This document shows, in pieces, positions 1 through 11,930 of a stretch of DNA of 64,000 nt. Source of the DNA: Stenogyne calaminthoides. Lineage: Eukaryota > Streptophyta > Magnoliopsida > Lamiales > Lamiaceae. Made by a program: the position numbers and the translations under genes. How positions within the stretch are numbered: position 1 is the first letter of the stretch; each line of letters opens with the position of its first letter. The stretch is taken from NCBI GenBank assembly GCA_037126765.1, contig JBBCBC010000031.1, forward strand, positions 9,681,638-9,745,637. Direction: 5' to 3'. A model generated the notes under the pieces. That model did no database searches. It had not been told where the DNA came from and saw only the letters and a program-made list of their open reading frames with translations.

Positions 1-330
1 TTTTCTATACTAATGGCACAGCTAATCTTACATGACAAAACTATTCTTGAGTACCCACTGTACCCCAAAATAAGCAGTCTGGAAAAAATTAACAATGGAA
101 AATGATCCTCAAATCAATATATACTGATGATAAACATATATAGCATTAGCAGATACAAAATGGTAATACATATTGCAAATAAAGAAACCGTCAGTTTTGT
201 CAATCCATGAAATGTATACTACTGATTTACCACAACACAAATGACAATGACAAAAACTTTAGAAGTAAGAACAACAGATTTCAACTCACAATAACACTAA
301 TCGCATAAACTTTAGAACATAAAATATTAC

Positions 331-3247
331 CTCAAGTTGCCTAAGGCTGCTCATATTCTGAGATGTTCCTGCAATGACAACTGAGTTTGAGGAAACTGCA
401 TCACCACTTCCGTGGAGACGTTTTAAGAGTAGTTGACTCATGTTTCTAGCTTCTGAAGCTTTGTTGAGTGCATCTTCGGTCGCCAAAAATTGTTGCACGT
501 GTGCTTTCTGTAGGAAATGTATTATAGTGAAAATAAGAAAGAGAATTCTAAAATGTTTTTATTGATGAATGTAGGTGCCTAGGCCATAACAGTTACACTA
601 CAGAAGGGAAATTTAAGGGAGATGACATTGACAGAACTAACGACTAATGTGAAAGAAAAGATCGGGCTCTGAAAAGATATTTGACAGTGGATTCATGGTC
701 TTCACAAGTAATCAGCAATGTGAAAATTCCAGAAAATATATATATGTATGTGTGTGTGTATATATATAAGAAAACAAACCGAGCCTTTAATCCCAAACAC
801 GCATATATATAAAGCGCAAATGTGAGAAGGACGGGGGATAATTACTATACCTGTCTCTCCAGAAGTTGATTCTCGGTCCCTTTAGAAGGTGCATCACCTC
901 CGAGCTTCCCATTACCATAAAGATGATAATGTAGCGGAGAGCTTATGTCAGTAGAAGAAGCCTCAATTATTGTGTCATTCTCGTACTTGTACCTTCATAA
1001 GAAAGTCATAATATAGAAAAGACTTGGTATAACAAGAGTAGGAGAGACAAACCATTATTATAAAGTAAAATGGGCATATTGCTTCGTGTTAGTTAACACA
1101 TTTAAGTTCATTTTCGTTCAATAAAAAGGAACATCAAAGAAACAACAAAGATATTCAGATCCCTGGGATAAATAATCATAGAGATCTCATGCAAGATGAA
1201 TACAAGATGTTTACAGTTAGTAATATAAACTGTTAATATTATGTGATAATAGAACAACTACAATATATATTCTTATCTAGAATGGTACAACATATCTGGC
1301 TAGATATTAACAAGAAGACAAAGGCATAAAGCTGGAACTGAAATCGCAACTAGTGCATCACTATTAAGTGGGCAAAAAGTTTCATCCACATAAGTTAGCT
1401 CACAAACAGAAAATAAAGTTTATAAAATGATTAAATGTCAGTGCATGTGTGGGGAAAATAACAGATTATCAAGTATAGGAAGCATTAATGAACTAATTAA
1501 GTCGAAACAGTACACAGTAATTAGCTCTTAAGATCATATCAAAGTTGAGATTGATTAAAAATAATATCTTGATAAATAAGTCCTAACAAAAAATCCATCA
1601 GACAAACAGATTTTCCAAATGTGTTTGTTTTCCTTTATAACAATAAGCAATAGCTAGTGCCTTACGCCCCAGGCAACAAACTAACTAAAAATTATACTAG
1701 TTTTGTCAGGTATTTTATTAATTTAATTTCTGATTTTATCTCAGCAAATAGAGCAACAAAAGTTCTAGTAACAAATTCTAGAGAATACCTTAATGCTTCT
1801 GCATCAGCTCTAACATCAATTTTTTCTATTTCCTTACAGATCAAACGTTTCAGCCATTGGGTGTATGAAGTAATGGCTTGCAGTAACTGAGGAGGACTTC
1901 TCAGACAATCGGCAAGTACATCTTTGATTTCAATAGGTAAATCACCATCAATATCAATACCTAATTTTGTGGCTTCCAACTGAGGATTCACATGAACTCC
2001 ACTACCTTCATAAGCAGGAAAAGAGCTACGAATATTTTCAGACATCTTCGTAGAAAGAAATTCACAAAGTTTTCGTACATTTCTCTCCCTCGTTGACTCT
2101 ATAAGAATGACATCATCTGAAGATTTGCTGCCTTTGACAGTTGAATACAATTCCTTCTCATTATTTGCTGGGAAGCAGGTTAACATTTCACCTGAATCAA
2201 CCCTAGATCTCTGAGCATCTCTAGCTTGGTTCACATAGTACCTGAGACGTTTATGATACTCGGCAAATATTTTTGCTGCTTCATCACACTGTTGATCATA
2301 AGCCTCCAGCATCACCTGCTTGTGCCTAGAAACAGAAATTCAGATTGTTAATTTGCATTTCTCTACGGGACTTTGTAGATGACCAACTATCTGCTGATTA
2401 TTCAAACTTCGAGAGGAAATTTCATGTTCAATACTTAAAAAGACAATGTAAATATATAGAGAAAATGCAACCGATGATATACTTGGAAATCAACAATGTA
2501 ATTCAACTTCAAACAAAAAATGGTCCTTCCTAACAGGCATAAAAAGGCAATGTAATATACAGAAAATTCAAACACTGTGATATACTTGGACTTTGCTCAT
2601 GTAGTTCAGATTCAAAAATAAATTCACCCTTTCTTATAGAAATTATGTCTGTGCACTCTGTTTTAACTCAACGGTAACCCTACTAGACCATATAACTACT
2701 CACTGGATTTTTCTTCAGCATAAAACAGATTCAATGAATTTGCAAAAGATATTAACCTGTAATTCGACCGCTCATCCAGCATGCGCTTGCGCTCGGCCTC
2801 CTCCCTGGATACCTCCATCATCCTAGCCTTCAATTCCTTGCGCTGCCGCCTCACAATCTGCCTCAACCTCTCCACTTCCTTCTCCGCCACCTCTCTCTCC
2901 TGCAACGCCCTCTCCCTGCTACTACTCCCACCCCCACTCCCACTCCCACTCCCCTCCTTCCCAACCCCCAATTTCTCCTTCCTCCTTCCTTTATCAACAT
3001 CATCCGCGCCGTGAACCAGAATATTCCTCCGAATATTCTCCACCGTCTTCTCCGACTTCACCCTCTTTAGCAAGAAACTCCACACGGGGATCATGTTCCC
3101 GCGGCAAATCTTGCGGAGAGATTCCGCTGTGGGCGCTGAGGCTTTAGCAGAAGACGCGTACGGGCCGAGAGGCCTGTATCCCATTTCCTTCTGAAGCCAT
3201 TCCAATATTGCCTCGGGCTGGGCCGCCGAGCCCGACGAGCTCTGCAT
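331..3247 (-). CDS. AUG5: AUGMIN subunit 5 (HAUS5-like), 5' part of gene, runs off left edge
   Basis: Subunit of the eight-part augmin complex, which recruits gamma-tubulin to existing microtubules so they branch in spindle and phragmoplast. Coding exons on the minus strand are 3247-2757, 2325-1789, 992-851 and 507-331. All junctions are GT-AG and the sum is 1347 nt, 449 codons in frame. The N-terminus reads AILEWLQKEMGYRPLGPY, followed by a block with RKICRGNMIPVWSFL, as recalled for plant AUG5. A Gly/Ser-rich stretch (about residues 115-125) precedes a charged coiled coil (ERLRQIVRRQRKELKARM). Later exons carry HKQVMLEAYDQQCDEAAK and FLATEDALNKASEAR. The start at 3247 was chosen by family match; the frame is open further upstream (to about 3517), but that part is probably 5' leader. 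The family is about 800 residues, so the C-terminal 40% or so lies left of the window; 1-330 appears to be intron. Confidence 0.93.
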
Positions 3248-3675
3248 TGTTTCGGTAATTAACCTAGGGTTTGCAGATCGAGTGCAGTTGATAGTCGCGG
3301 GACTGAATTTTTCTCTCCCGTACCACGAATCTCTACCGAAGTGAAGATCAGTTGAAATTTGGCTCAATTGAACAATCTCCGGATCTAACAATGCCGGATA
3401 TGATGAATTCAAGCATAAATTTGCAAAACAAAATTGGATAAAATACTGTATGTATACGTATTTGGGTGGGCGTAGCAAAATATAGTGATCAGAGCGCGTA
3501 GACTGTAGAGTGAGCAAATCAGGAATTCAAAATGTAGGTATATTGAAGGAGGAGGGAGAAGAGTTGTCGACCCACTTCTTGGACCACTTTCTCACGCTCC
3601 ATGGATCTGGATCGCTGTTGGGCCACTTTGACCCACTTTGAATTGCCAATAAATTTAAGGCAAAAACTTAAACGG
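3248..3675. other. 5' leader and upstream region of the AUG5-like gene
   Basis: Non-coding stretch between the AUG5-like start codon and the first transposon. The proximal 250 bp are an open frame on the minus strand but do not resemble the family, so they are read as transcribed leader. No convincing TATA box was seen. The rest is ordinary flanking sequence. Confidence 0.4.
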
Positions 3676-3684
3676 GACGAAGTA

Positions 3685-4181
3685 GAGTTTGAGTCACAAA
3701 TGATCTCATGTCGTTGGTCTCAAATAGATTTAGTGCTATAAGTTTTTCTGTCGTCGATTTAGTCTCAATAACTTTAAAAATGTTCAATTTTAGTCCCAAA
3801 TCAGCCGAAACAACGTCATTTTGCAGTTTTTATTTGGGGTTTTTCGGCGGATGTTGTGACTTGACTACCATGTGTACTGTCACATGTATTTTCAAGTGTG
3901 TTTGACTAATTCTTGCCGTCAATTTTGTTTTAATTTTAAGTTTAAAATTTTAATTATATATGTCTGAAATTCCTAATGTCAAAAAAATATATACGTGGTA
4001 ATCCAGTCACAGCATCCGCCAAAAAGCCCCAAATAAAAAGGGTAAAACGACGTTGTTTCGGTCGATTTGTGACTAAAATTGAACATTGTCAAAGTTATTG
4101 GGACTAAATCAACGATAAAAAAACTTATGGGACTAAATTTATTTGATATTAAAGTCATGGAACCATTTGTGATTCAAACTC
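3685..4181. mobile_element. MULE-type MITE, long terminal inverted repeats, 9-bp TSD
   Basis: The two ends are inverted copies of each other over roughly 195 bp: the left arm starts gagtttgagtcacaaatg and the right arm ends catttgtgattcaaactc. A perfect 9-bp direct repeat, gacgaagta, flanks the element at 3676-3684 and 4182-4190. Long TIRs with a 9-bp duplication are the signature of Mutator-like elements. There is no coding capacity, so it is non-autonomous. Length is 497 bp, and it lies about 440 bp upstream of the AUG5-like start codon. Confidence 0.93.
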
Positions 4182-4190
4182 GACGAAGTA

Positions 4191-4345
4191 CAACTTAGCA
4201 CAAATCACACTCACTTCTTCCAAAGTGTAAAAGCGTCAATTGTCAATTTATGCTCATTCTCACCATAAGACCTTCTTATGCAAGTGTGCCTCTAAATTTA
4301 TGGCTCGTCTCACCATGAGACCTTCTCATGAAGACTAGCTCGAAA
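4191..4345. repeat. Dispersed repeat copy (family with gtctcacc/tgagac motifs)
   Basis: One of at least four related stretches in the window (others near 9965-10075, 19060-19190 and 39830-39950). Shared pieces are acaaatcacactcac, ccaaagtgt(t)aaaa and a short palindromic part with gtctcaccatgagac followed by aagtgtgcctc. The copies are diverged and no TSD or terminal repeats were found, so the class is unknown. Confidence 0.55.
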
Positions 4346-5773
4346 AGGTCATCTACAATATTAACAAGACTCATTACAAACGTGACTGTGAGGGCTATTA
4401 AAGAAAAAATACGCCCTAACAAAATACATATTGAAGCACCAAATTTGATTTAAAAAAATGAATATTATCCCTTAAAAAATTGTTGCACCTTGCAAGTTGC
4501 AATATAATCCTCAAAGGGTAGAGTTCTTGACAGCAATTGCAACTCTTAGAATCTATCTCAGCTACAACATAATCATAGCCAAGTTCTTAACCCAGTTCAA
4601 AAGCTTCCAATAAACCCCAACCTTCTAACTCATCATTCCCCAACTAACAAAGAAACTACTTGCAATAAATACTTTCTTATTGTCCTTAACAACCATTCCA
4701 GTTTCTAACATCAACTCCTTTGGTACTTGATGAAAAATTGGCACAATGCTATTCTTTCTAAATACATTAGTGCTATATCAGTAGCTTCATCAGCCGTGCT
4801 TCATATCATTCTCCAAATCAACTTGTTACGGTCCACCAGATTTGCTATGCAAATTGAGTTGTTCATAGTTGCCAATATAATTATTAGGATTAGGATGATA
4901 GTAAACTCTTAAAAATTGTCAAATCATTGTCGTAGCAAAAAATAAAAACTATACACAAATTAAGTACAGTTTAGTTAGGGGTGTAGGTGAGTCAAGTCGA
5001 GTCGATTCACGAGCTACTTATATTCAATTTGAAAAAATTCGAAATTAATTCGAATTTAATAAAATCGAGCTCAAATTCAAGCTCTATTAAATTAAACTCG
5101 TCAGGTTTGCGAGCCAAATTGAGCTCAATCATGCTCACATGTTTTTATTATTTTACCCTTAATATATAAAGTACATTATCGAGTTTGACCGAGTCAAAGA
5201 GTGTTTATTGAAATACAAGGATGTTTTGTGCATTTATAAACGCATAGTGTTTTTTGCTTTTTACCTGTGAAAATTGATATTAAAATAAGTTAAAAATGAT
5301 ATTAAAATGGGATAAATTTGAATTGAAAAATAAAAACATATAAATAAAGTATAGTAAAAGAATTACATAAAATAGAGAGGGGGTTGCAAATTGCGTGTAT
5401 AGTACAAAAGCAGAGGGTTAATTAAGTAGTACAAGAAATTGTATTTGTAGGCCAAGTGGGATGATGATGCTGACATATCACTTTGTCATAATTACAAATT
5501 ATGAGACTACCTTCACCTTTGTCTTTACGTTTATCGGCATATGCTAATTATGGGCAACATTTTTTATTTTATTTTTCAAGGGAGCAAAACAAATTCGTGC
5601 ATTTCGTGACATGAAAATCTAAGTTCAATCATTGGCTTAAGAGAATGAAATGAAGCCATAAAAGAAGATCATTTCACATGGGTGAGAGATGGTAACTAGT
5701 GGAAACTTTTACTATACAAATTACTCGCTAAATTAGACAAGTTCAAAAAGTAATATTCTTTCGCTGAGGCTTA
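4346..5773. other. Intergenic, AT-rich, no gene recognised
   Basis: AT-rich sequence with many stops in all frames. A segment near 4990-5200 contains repeated gagtcga/gagctc/tcgagtt words and may be an old repeat. No protein, RNA gene or bounded element could be supported here. Confidence 0.5.
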
Positions 5774-6270
5774 GGACATTTCCAACATAGCGCTACATCT
5801 TGCGCTACCACTGCATGTAGCGTAAAGTGATGTTCCAACGACGCACTACAATTTTGTGTTACATTAATGTAATGCAAGATTCAACACTACATGTAGGGGG
5901 TACTATTCATCATACTACATCTCTTCTTTTTTGTTTTTATTTATTTTAAATAAAATTTACATTTTATCATTTTTCCTTTTCATTATTATTATTTGTGAAA
6001 ATTATTATTTATTACATTTATACAATGTAAAATTATTTTAAACTAAATAATAAAGTTCTAGATAAATAATTAAAACACACAAAATGGAGTACAATAAATT
6101 AAAATACATAAATCACAAAATAAATTACACAGTTCATAATTAAATCGCACAAATACATAAAATGCTAAAACAAAATACATAATTCATAATTAAATCACAC
6201 AAAATACATTAAAATCCGAATCAGGATTCTTAAGCTAAAAAAGTACGATACTTGAAATTAAACGCCCAAA

Positions 6271-7140
6271 TTAAAAAGGACCGAGATTACTTCCTGACCC
6301 TCCAAGATCACCAAAATTTACTCCATACATATCAAATGCATCATTAGTTGGTGGTTGTTGAAGACATTCAGCATTTTTGAGATAAATATTTTCTTGTTGC
6401 ATCCGAACAAATGCACGTTTACGTAGATCAGAAATGGTATCCAAATCAATCATGATAATTCTATTCTCTTCTGCCGCCGTAATGGCTTCATCCAATCTTG
6501 TTCGTCTTGCAATATCTTCCCTCCGAAGTTCACCATCACACTCTTTTTTCTCACCTGCCTCCCTTAGATAAGCTAGAAGTTTTTCATTATCTTCGTGCAC
6601 AGTGTTTGCAATAACACTAATATCTTCAGCCCGTTTTTTCTTGATTTTAGATTTTTTCACCCCATGGGGTCGTCGTGATGATGAAGATCCATTACTACCA
6701 CTAACATTTTCGTCACTTAAATTGATTGTAAATGACGATAGTCCAGGTTCTGGTGATACAAGACTCTCCATCTCCGGATCACATTCTTCTCGGGGCTTTC
6801 GCGCGCTGTTATCCCCCTGCTCAAAATCTTTTATGGAGTCCCACATATGGTCAAACTCGAATGATTTTGATTTGGTGTTATGATCATTTACATAAAGAAC
6901 TTTAGCCCTTTGTAACTGCATAAATGTACCATGTTAGTATAACTATACAAATTAGACTAAAACATAAAAAATTGAACAATTACTTATGATGTCACTTTCA
7001 GAAGCACCACTAGGATTTAGGGACTCAACTTGTGCCACGCATGCTATCTTTTTCGCCATGGCTCTTTTTATAACTCCAATACGAGATTCAATTGATCTCC
7101 GAGGACAAGGAGTGCCACCATCACTGGCAAATTTTTTCTA
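6271..7140 (-). pseudogene. Harbinger Myb-like/NAM-C-like accessory protein, partial
   Basis: PIF/Harbinger elements encode a second protein, with a Myb-like DNA-binding part, that helps the transposase bind and enter the nucleus. Here the 3' exon (6921-6271) reads RAKVLYVNDHNTKSKSFEFDH and MWDSIKDFEQGD, then a basic stretch and an acidic, glutamine-containing tail. A separate segment at about 7140-6985 reads PRRSIESRIGVIKRAMAKKI and VAQVESLNPSGASESDII, the usual sequence immediately before it. A short interruption, likely an intron, separates the two. The N-terminal Myb helices were not found, so the gene is probably truncated. It is divergent from the transposase, with about 45 bp between them. 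Confidence 0.8.
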
Positions 7141-7184
7141 GAACACGAGCATAGATTTGGCTTGTCCACGCTTCAAAAAATAAC

Positions 7185-7793
7185 AGTTCGTTTCGTGTAT
7201 TAGCATATGATATCACAACAGATGCTACTGACGAGTACATCAATATTGGAGTATCTACTGCAGTTGAATGTGTTAAGAGATTTTGTCGTGTTGTTGTGGA
7301 GTTATTCGGAGAGCATTATCTAAGATCTCACACTACCAATGACATTGCTCGACTACTTCATATTGGAAGACAACATGGTTTTTCAGGTATGTTAGGTAGT
7401 CTAGATTGTATGCATTGGAATTGGAAAAATTGTCCAACAGCTTGGGCTGGACAATATGCAGGTCGTAGTGGATCACCTTCTATTATTCTTGATGTTGTAA
7501 CTGATTATGATCTTTGGATATGGCATGCATATTTTGGTATGCTAGGAACCAACAATGATATTAATGTGCTTGATAGATCTCATTTGTTCTCTGATATAAC
7601 TAGAGGAATTTATCCTCCTGCACATTATGTCATTCAAGAAAGAGAATACAACATGGGGTATTATTTAGCTGATAACATTTACCCAAAATGGTCAACTCTC
7701 GTTCAAACTATCCGTGACCCCTGCTCTGCAAAAAATAAGTATTTTGCAATGAAACAAGAATCATGTAGAAAAGATGTGGAACATATAGTTTAA
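7185..7793 (+). pseudogene. PIF/Harbinger DDE transposase, C-terminally truncated
   Basis: DDE-superfamily nuclease that cuts and joins element ends. The readable protein contains LAYDITTDATDEYINIG, then GMLGSLDCMHW with the first catalytic Asp, NCPTAWAGQYAGRSG, and GTNNDINVLDRS with the second Asp. It continues through EYNMGYYLADNIYPKWSTLV and FAMKQESCRKDVE, where the family normally continues RAFGVLQ. Here the frame ends two residues later (HIV, stop). The region around the third acidic residue is therefore lost or altered and the C-terminal part is missing. No ATG start is evident; the open frame extends upstream of the GTG at 7296. Confidence 0.88.
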
Positions 7794-7968
7794 TTTAATA
7801 AAAATTAAAAATAATATATGTAGTGTAAAATGTAGTGTCAACGGTTGGAGACAAAATCGAATGTAGCGCGAACTATTACACTACTGACTACACTAGCGCG
7901 AAGTTGACGCTAGTGTAGCGTCAATGTTTGGGAATGCTCTTAGAATGCTAAATGTAATATACTATTAG

Positions 7969-8143
7969 GAGTGGATCTCTTGTGCACCCAAGTGCACCGT
8001 GCACTCATGCAATAAAATGATTCATTAAAAAAAATATACTTTACCCATTGAATATATTAAACATATTCTATAGATACATGGATAGGGTCTGGGCGAGTGC
8101 ACGAATTTTAAATCCGTGCAGCAGTTGCACATGAGACTTTGTC
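7969..8143. mobile_element. Small MITE with 9-bp TSD, MULE-like
   Basis: A 175-bp segment flanked by an exact 9-bp direct repeat, tactattag, at 7960-7968 and 8144-8152. Its ends are imperfect inverted repeats (gagtggatctcttgtgca versus, reversed, gacaaagtctcatgtgca; 12 of 18 matching). The 9-bp duplication suggests a Mutator-like origin. No coding potential. Confidence 0.7.
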
Positions 8144-8158
8144 TACTATTAGTAATAC

Positions 8159-8650
8159 CAGTGTTCTTATGACCGGACCGACGACCAAAATGGAGTGGGC
8201 ACCGATTGGTGGTTCAATCGGTTGGACTGGTCGAACCGGTGGTTCAACCGTTAAAATGATCTCTATCCACTTTCTTAAAATATTTCATATATTGTATTAA
8301 AATAAAATAAATATGCACTTATAAAACTTTAAAATGATAATTTATAATTTTCATATTGAAAATAAACACAATAGAATCATAAACAATATCATACGGTACA
8401 ATTTAAAATACTAAAATTTAAAATAAAAATGATAAAAATTAGGATTAAGTTTTAAATTTAAAAAAATAAAAATAAAATAAAAAACCGGTTCTACCCGGTT
8501 CCCGGTTTTGACCGGTTTTTTCTGTTCTGGCTGGTTTTTTCTGGTTCAATAGAAAATATAGTTTTTTTGAGGGTAATTGAACCGATTTTATGGCCGGTTC
8601 TCGATTCAACCGGTTGAACCGGCCGGTTCAACCCGATTCTGAAAACACTG
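8159..8650. mobile_element. hAT-type MITE, 8-bp TSD
   Basis: Ends are CAGTGTT and AACACTG, flanked by an exact 8-bp duplication, agtaatac, at 8151-8158 and 8651-8658. Both arms are rich in ccggtt/aaccgg words, with an AT-rich centre. An 8-bp TSD with CAGTG ends is characteristic of hAT elements. Length is 492 bp and it is non-coding. The left TSD overlaps the last two bases of the neighbouring MITE's right TSD. Confidence 0.9.
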
Positions 8651-8658
8651 AGTAATAC

Positions 8659-10621
8659 AATCAAAATTAATATTAAAATGCTACTAGTTATCTTATAACA
8701 CACGTTATTCATCTATGTGCAATGGTAGTTAAAAGGTTATTTTTATTTTATTTTAGTTGTAAAATTAGATTTTCGTCAGTCAGTATGCAATAGTATTTGA
8801 TAAGCTTTTTTTTTTTTATTAAAAAATTAGAATTATTGAAATAAAGTTTATTACGCCCTTCTGTATTTATCGTGATATATGTTAAAAAAAATTATTAAAA
8901 ATCAAACAATAAAAAGATATTATATGATGATAAACGATAAAATTCTTAGAAATTTTAGAATAAAAACAACATTTATGATGATGGTGAATAAGATTAAAAA
9001 AAAATGTTACTTTATATTTGTCCTTTTAAGTTTCTAAAAAGTTTAAATTTACATTTAGGTTAGAATTTATTTATACACAATATTTTTTATTAGATGTTTC
9101 TATTTTAATTCAATCTGAACTTTTCTATCCTATATGAAAATTTCACTGGAAAGCGTGACATAAAATTGGCAGGCAGTGAGAAAACATATATTTTGGGAGG
9201 TAAACTCTAGCTTTCTGAATTGGTTGTCTATGAGCCTCTTGTTAGTTGTCATTGTTAAATATTTCGATGGAAACTGTTTTCGAATGAACTAGAAAGAGTA
9301 ACCCTCATCATTTGCAGGGTTTAAAGGTATACTTTCTACGCAAAAATATTGGGGTTTAATCAATTTTCGTCCATAACTTTTCACATTTGTTGAAATGGGT
9401 ACATAATTATTTACTTTTCGAATTTAGTCTCATTTATGTTTAAATTTCGTCAGTTTAGTCTCAAATGGCCGACAAAAGCTTTAAACTAGGTTGTTTCAGT
9501 CATGTGCCAGTCACGTGTTTATTTTTTCAATATTAAGCTACTGATTATTGATGGATTTAAATAATTTTTTAATCATAAGCTACTCAAATGATCATTTTGT
9601 AGGTTTTGCTAACAATATATGGTATGGATTTGTAGGTTTTGCTAACAATACACGATATGAGTTTAGTGTGTTTTGCTTGAAATGAAATAGTAGAGAATGC
9701 ATTCTTTAAAAGAACTAAAACGTACAAAGCTAAAAGTGACAGGAGCTGGTCATAGTGTACGATGTGGATCCGTGAGTTTTGCTGCTAGTGGACGGTGTGG
9801 ATCTCGTGGAGTCTAATAAATAAATTTTCTTTCATGTCTCATACAATTATTTGTCATTACACAAAGTTAAATGTAAATAATTAGTACAAATTTGTGATAC
9901 AATCTCAAAATCTAAAATTACTGTTTTTTCAATTGGGTTATAAGACAAATACTCATATGTTATGAGTACAACTTAAAACAAATCAAAATCCACACATCTC
10001 AAAGTGTTAAAATGTCAGTGCTCAAATTATATTTTATTTCATTATGAGACGATCTCATACAAGTGTGCCTCGTTGATTAATTGTGATTCACTCGGACATA
10101 ACTAATTTTATATTTTTAATATATATACATATAACAATAAAACGAGATAATTGAAGTTTGCAATATTAAAATGCTAAAGAAAGGGAAATCTATCTTATTA
10201 AAATGGTTAGACCAACGAATTCAATCGATTCCACCAATTATTGGCCGATATTCAATCAAACAAAATTGAATATTCGGTCGAACCAATAAAAAAATATTCA
10301 AATCGATTTAATAACTTTAAATTCTTGATTTTATTTTTATAACTTTTAGGTTTGTTATTTGAGTACATTATAATATTATTTTGAGATTTTTTCAGTTGGC
10401 TACACTGAACCGTACGGGTCCGTACCTTCAAATTTTAAACTTTATAATTATAATTATCTTAACGAAATCTAGAATAACGTCAAATGAAACAGTAAAACTT
10501 AAGCAAATCTTTGAAAGCAACAAAATTTAATTCACATTTATCACAAAATTCGAAATTACAAAAACTATACCAAGCTTTTAATTCTCAAGACATTCAAAAA
10601 AAAAAAAAAAAAAGCTAAATT
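8659..10621. other. Intergenic, AT-rich; half-repeat and dispersed repeat copy
   Basis: No gene seen. At about 9345-9520 there is a stretch resembling one arm of the MULE-MITE type (cgaatttagtctcatt, gtcagtttagtctcaaatgg, then a gttgtttcagtc word), without a detectable partner arm. At about 9965-10075 there is a copy of the dispersed gtctcac-type repeat. A paired segment cgtgagttttgctgctagtg / gtaggttttgctaacaata recurs near 9600-9790. Confidence 0.45.
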
Positions 10622-10837
10622 TTATATTCATCCAGATGCACAGTGTATGCATAGTGTATCTTAGAACCATGCAACGTATTATATTGAAAGATACAACTTA
10701 TTTACACAGAATCGTGCAACTATCAATATGGAAAAATAATTGCACGATTCAATGTAAATAAATTACATTTTTTAGTATAAAAAGTTACATGATTCTAAAA
10801 TGCATTGTAAGTGCACAGTGCATCTGGATGAATATAA
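10622..10837. mobile_element. MITE with 20-bp terminal inverted repeats
   Basis: The left end ttatattcatccagatgcac is matched exactly in reverse complement at the right end (gtgcatctggatgaatataa). The inner parts (tacaacttatttacac, tgcaacta, attgcacgatt) are partly palindromic. No clear target duplication was found, so the superfamily is unassigned. It lies about 100 bp upstream of the RING gene's TATA box. Confidence 0.75.
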
Positions 10838-10940
10838 GACACACCCAAAAATAAATAAATATATAATACTAATATTTTATAAGTGCAATAATAAATAATG
10901 GATGATGACAATAACTCTTTTTCATAATTAATTAATGTGG

Positions 10941-10949
10941 TATAAATAG
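10941..10949 (+). promoter_or_regulatory. TATA box of the RING E3 ligase gene
   Basis: tataaatag lies about 990 bp upstream of the ATG. The gap is explained by a 5' leader that appears to contain introns: acceptor-like ttgtgcag near 11389 and ccttgcag at about 11693-11700. Confidence 0.55.
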
Positions 10950-11930
10950 TGGACGGCGGCAATAATTATTGATTTTCACCCACCACCGGATCCGGGTAAG
11001 GGTGTGTTACTGAAAACGCGCTTTCATTCACAATTTTTTCTTTTATTGAGTTTATTCCAATTTATAAAGTCCAATTTTTTCTTTTCGATAAACACATATA
11101 TAAGTAGTGTAGATACACACAATCATAATAATCATCGTGAAATTTACAATCCAGTTCTGAAACTATCTGACCTCGGATTTTTCGGCCCCTGTTTCGCCAC
11201 AGTAATCCAACTCCGTTTTGATTGGTACTCTTTTGCTTTATCTTTGATGATTATGATTATATTCTCTCATTATTTAATTTTCGTATTTTAATATATTCTT
11301 TCCTTTAATTAATGGTTGGAATTACAGTGGTGTTTTCTGTAATTGATTTTCGTGGTTTGTTCGTGAATCCGCTGAAATTTTTGTGCAGAGTTAAGAATTT
11401 GTGCTGTTGAAAAGTTAAAGACGGCAATCCCTTGCTTGATTTCAAAGATATTTGCAAGTTCAATACTGTTCATGACCAGTACTTAATTTCTGAATTCTGA
11501 TACTTTAATTTTGTTTTTGTGTGATTGATGAAGTATAATTGCCTCAACTGAAGCTTGATTATCTGAAACAAAACATCTTTTTAAATTTACCACAGAATTA
11601 TATATGGCAATATGATGATATGTTTCGAGAAATTGATGCTTTACTTTTTCCGAGAATTGTATTTTCTGATTGTTTTAAGTTCCTTTTTTGACCTTGCAGG
11701 TTAACACACAATGTTTTATTGTGTAAGTGTCGCAATATAACAGAGGCATTTGGGGTTTAGTGTGTGGGGAGAGGCTGCTGGTTCGCGGAGTTAGTTCAGC
11801 CTCTGCGAGCTTCGGATCCTCTCTCCTTTTTTGTCGTTCTTGATGGTTCAGTAATCACATCTGGTTTGGTGCAAGACATTGAGTGGGGGAAGGGGTTTTG
11901 ATATATTAAATTGGATAGACATTGTTAATC

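Larger units (their letters stand above)
5774..7939. mobile_element. PIF/Harbinger transposon, shortened, TTA target duplication
   Basis: Imperfect terminal inverted repeats (left ggacatttccaacatagcgc; right end, reversed, gagcattcccaaacattgac) are flanked by the trinucleotide TTA at 5771-5773 and 7940-7942. The subterminal regions carry many tagcgc/gtgtagcg words in both orientations, as is common in this superfamily. Inside are two divergent genes: a Myb/NAM-C-like ORF on minus and a DDE transposase on plus. At 2.17 kb it is short for the family, and the transposase is cut off, so it is probably non-autonomous. Confidence 0.9.

Noticed and set aside
2781..3014. A plus-strand ORF with Leu/Pro runs.
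   Set aside because: It is the shadow of the Gly/Ser-rich part of the AUG5-like exon on the other strand.
3248..3517. N-terminal extension of the AUG5-like protein in the same open frame.
   Set aside because: The extension does not resemble the family and the ATG at 3247 gives the standard N-terminus.
9345..9520. A possible second full MULE MITE.
   Set aside because: Only one arm is recognisable; no inverted partner or target duplication was found.
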